NCBI GenBank assembly: GCA_027310465.1
Contig: DAIDAU010000163.1
Coordinates: forward strand, 1-37,122
Length of the DNA: 37,122 bases
DNA from: Rhodocyclaceae bacterium
GTDB taxonomy: Bacteria > Pseudomonadota > Gammaproteobacteria > Burkholderiales > Rhodocyclaceae
Direction of reading: 5' to 3'
Within the stretch, counting starts at the first letter, position 1; every line of letters starts with the position of its first letter. The notes under the pieces were generated by a model. It saw nothing but the letters and a program-made list of their open reading frames with translations. It searched no databases and was not told the DNA's origin. Positions 36,540 through 37,122 of this stretch are shown one piece after another. Made by a program: the position numbers and the translations under genes.

Positions 36540-37064
36540 GTGAAGCGCTTACCCCTATCGCTCGCCGCCGTCGGCACGCTGTTGCTCGCCGGCTGCGCCA
36601 GCGTGCCGACGGGCCCGAGCATCCTCGCGCTGCCGGGCACCGGCAAGACTTTCGAGCAGTTCCGCTTCGACGACGCGCAATGCCGCGACTTCGCGCAGGC
36701 GCAGATCGGCGGCACGGCGCAGGAGGCCGCGAACAACGCGCAACTGCGCAGCGCCGCGGTCGGCACCGCCGTCGGCGCCGTCGCCGGCGCGGCGATCGGC
36801 GGCCATCAGGGCGCCGGCGTCGGTGCCGGCACCGGCCTGGTGGTCGGCAGCGTCGCGGGCGCCAACTCGGGCTACGGCTCGGGCTACGACGCCCAGCGCC
36901 GCTACGACAACGCCTACGTGCAGTGCATGTACGCCAAGGGCGACAAGGTGCCGGTCACGGCCGGCTTCGTCCAATCCCAGCCGGCGGCGCCCGCCCAGCC
37001 GCCCGCCCAGCCGCCCGCCAACTACGCGCCGCCCCCGCCGCCCGGCTACGCGCCGCCGCGTTGA
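36540..37064 (+). CDS. Glycine-zipper family lipoprotein
   Basis: GTG start; lipobox LLLAGC; AAVGTAVGAVAGAAIGGHQGAGVGAGTGLVVGSVAGA glycine zipper; Pro-rich tail. Confidence 0.85.
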   Translation: MKRLPLSLAAVGTLLLAGCASVPTGPSILALPGTGKTFEQFRFDDAQCRDFAQAQIGGTAQEAANNAQLRSAAVGTAVGAVAGAAIGGHQGAGVGAGTGLVVGSVAGANSGYGSGYDAQRRYDNAYVQCMYAKGDKVPVTAGFVQSQPAAPAQPPAQPPANYAPPPPPGYAPPR

Positions 37065-37104
37065 GCGCGAGCGGGCAGACCACCGAATCCCAGAAGGAGA
37101 ACCC

Positions 37105-37122
37105 ATGAGCACCACCCCCACC
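37105..37122 (+). CDS. Start of next CDS (truncated)
   Basis: AAGGAGAACCC-ATGAGCACCACCCCCACC at the window edge. Confidence 0.4.

Overview
High-GC window, probably from a betaproteobacterial diazotrophic sulfur oxidiser (lineage is an inference). Left third: N-terminus of nifA and all of nifL (minus strand), divergent from an rnf operon in the order rnfG-E-(rseC-like)-A-B-C-D-H (plus strand). This converges on an overlapping nifV-nifW-nifZ-nifM operon (minus strand). I read sigma54 -24/-12 motifs and perfect TGT-N10-ACA NifA sites directly in the DNA for both transcription hubs. Middle: a CBS-PAS-GGDEF protein, an MBL-fold hydrolase, an HDOD protein, then five minus-strand genes upstream of and divergent from dsr: a TauD/TfdA-like dioxygenase, an unknown ~200 aa protein, a cysteine-less DsrC paralog (RspA-like), a Cas6-like protein with no CRISPR array, and an 82 aa protein. 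Right half: an oxidative-type dsr cluster dsrABEFHCMKLJOPN-dsrR plus a SUMT (cobA) gene, then a TlpA-like thioredoxin, arfB, a MASE3 histidine kinase, a hemerythrin-PAS-GAF protein and two small secreted proteins. Most novel candidate: four copies of a ~100-113 nt nested-palindrome element, arranged as two inverted pairs in the rnfG/rnfE and rnfD/rnfH gaps. Outer and inner stems differ between copies but stay complementary. Every arm disparity I found within the defined arms is a G-U wobble on only one strand, the one reading GUAAAGGAGGA, which suggests a structured RNA. Also notable: the orphan Cas6-like gene in the dsr neighbourhood and predicted near-leaderless nifL and nifV transcripts.
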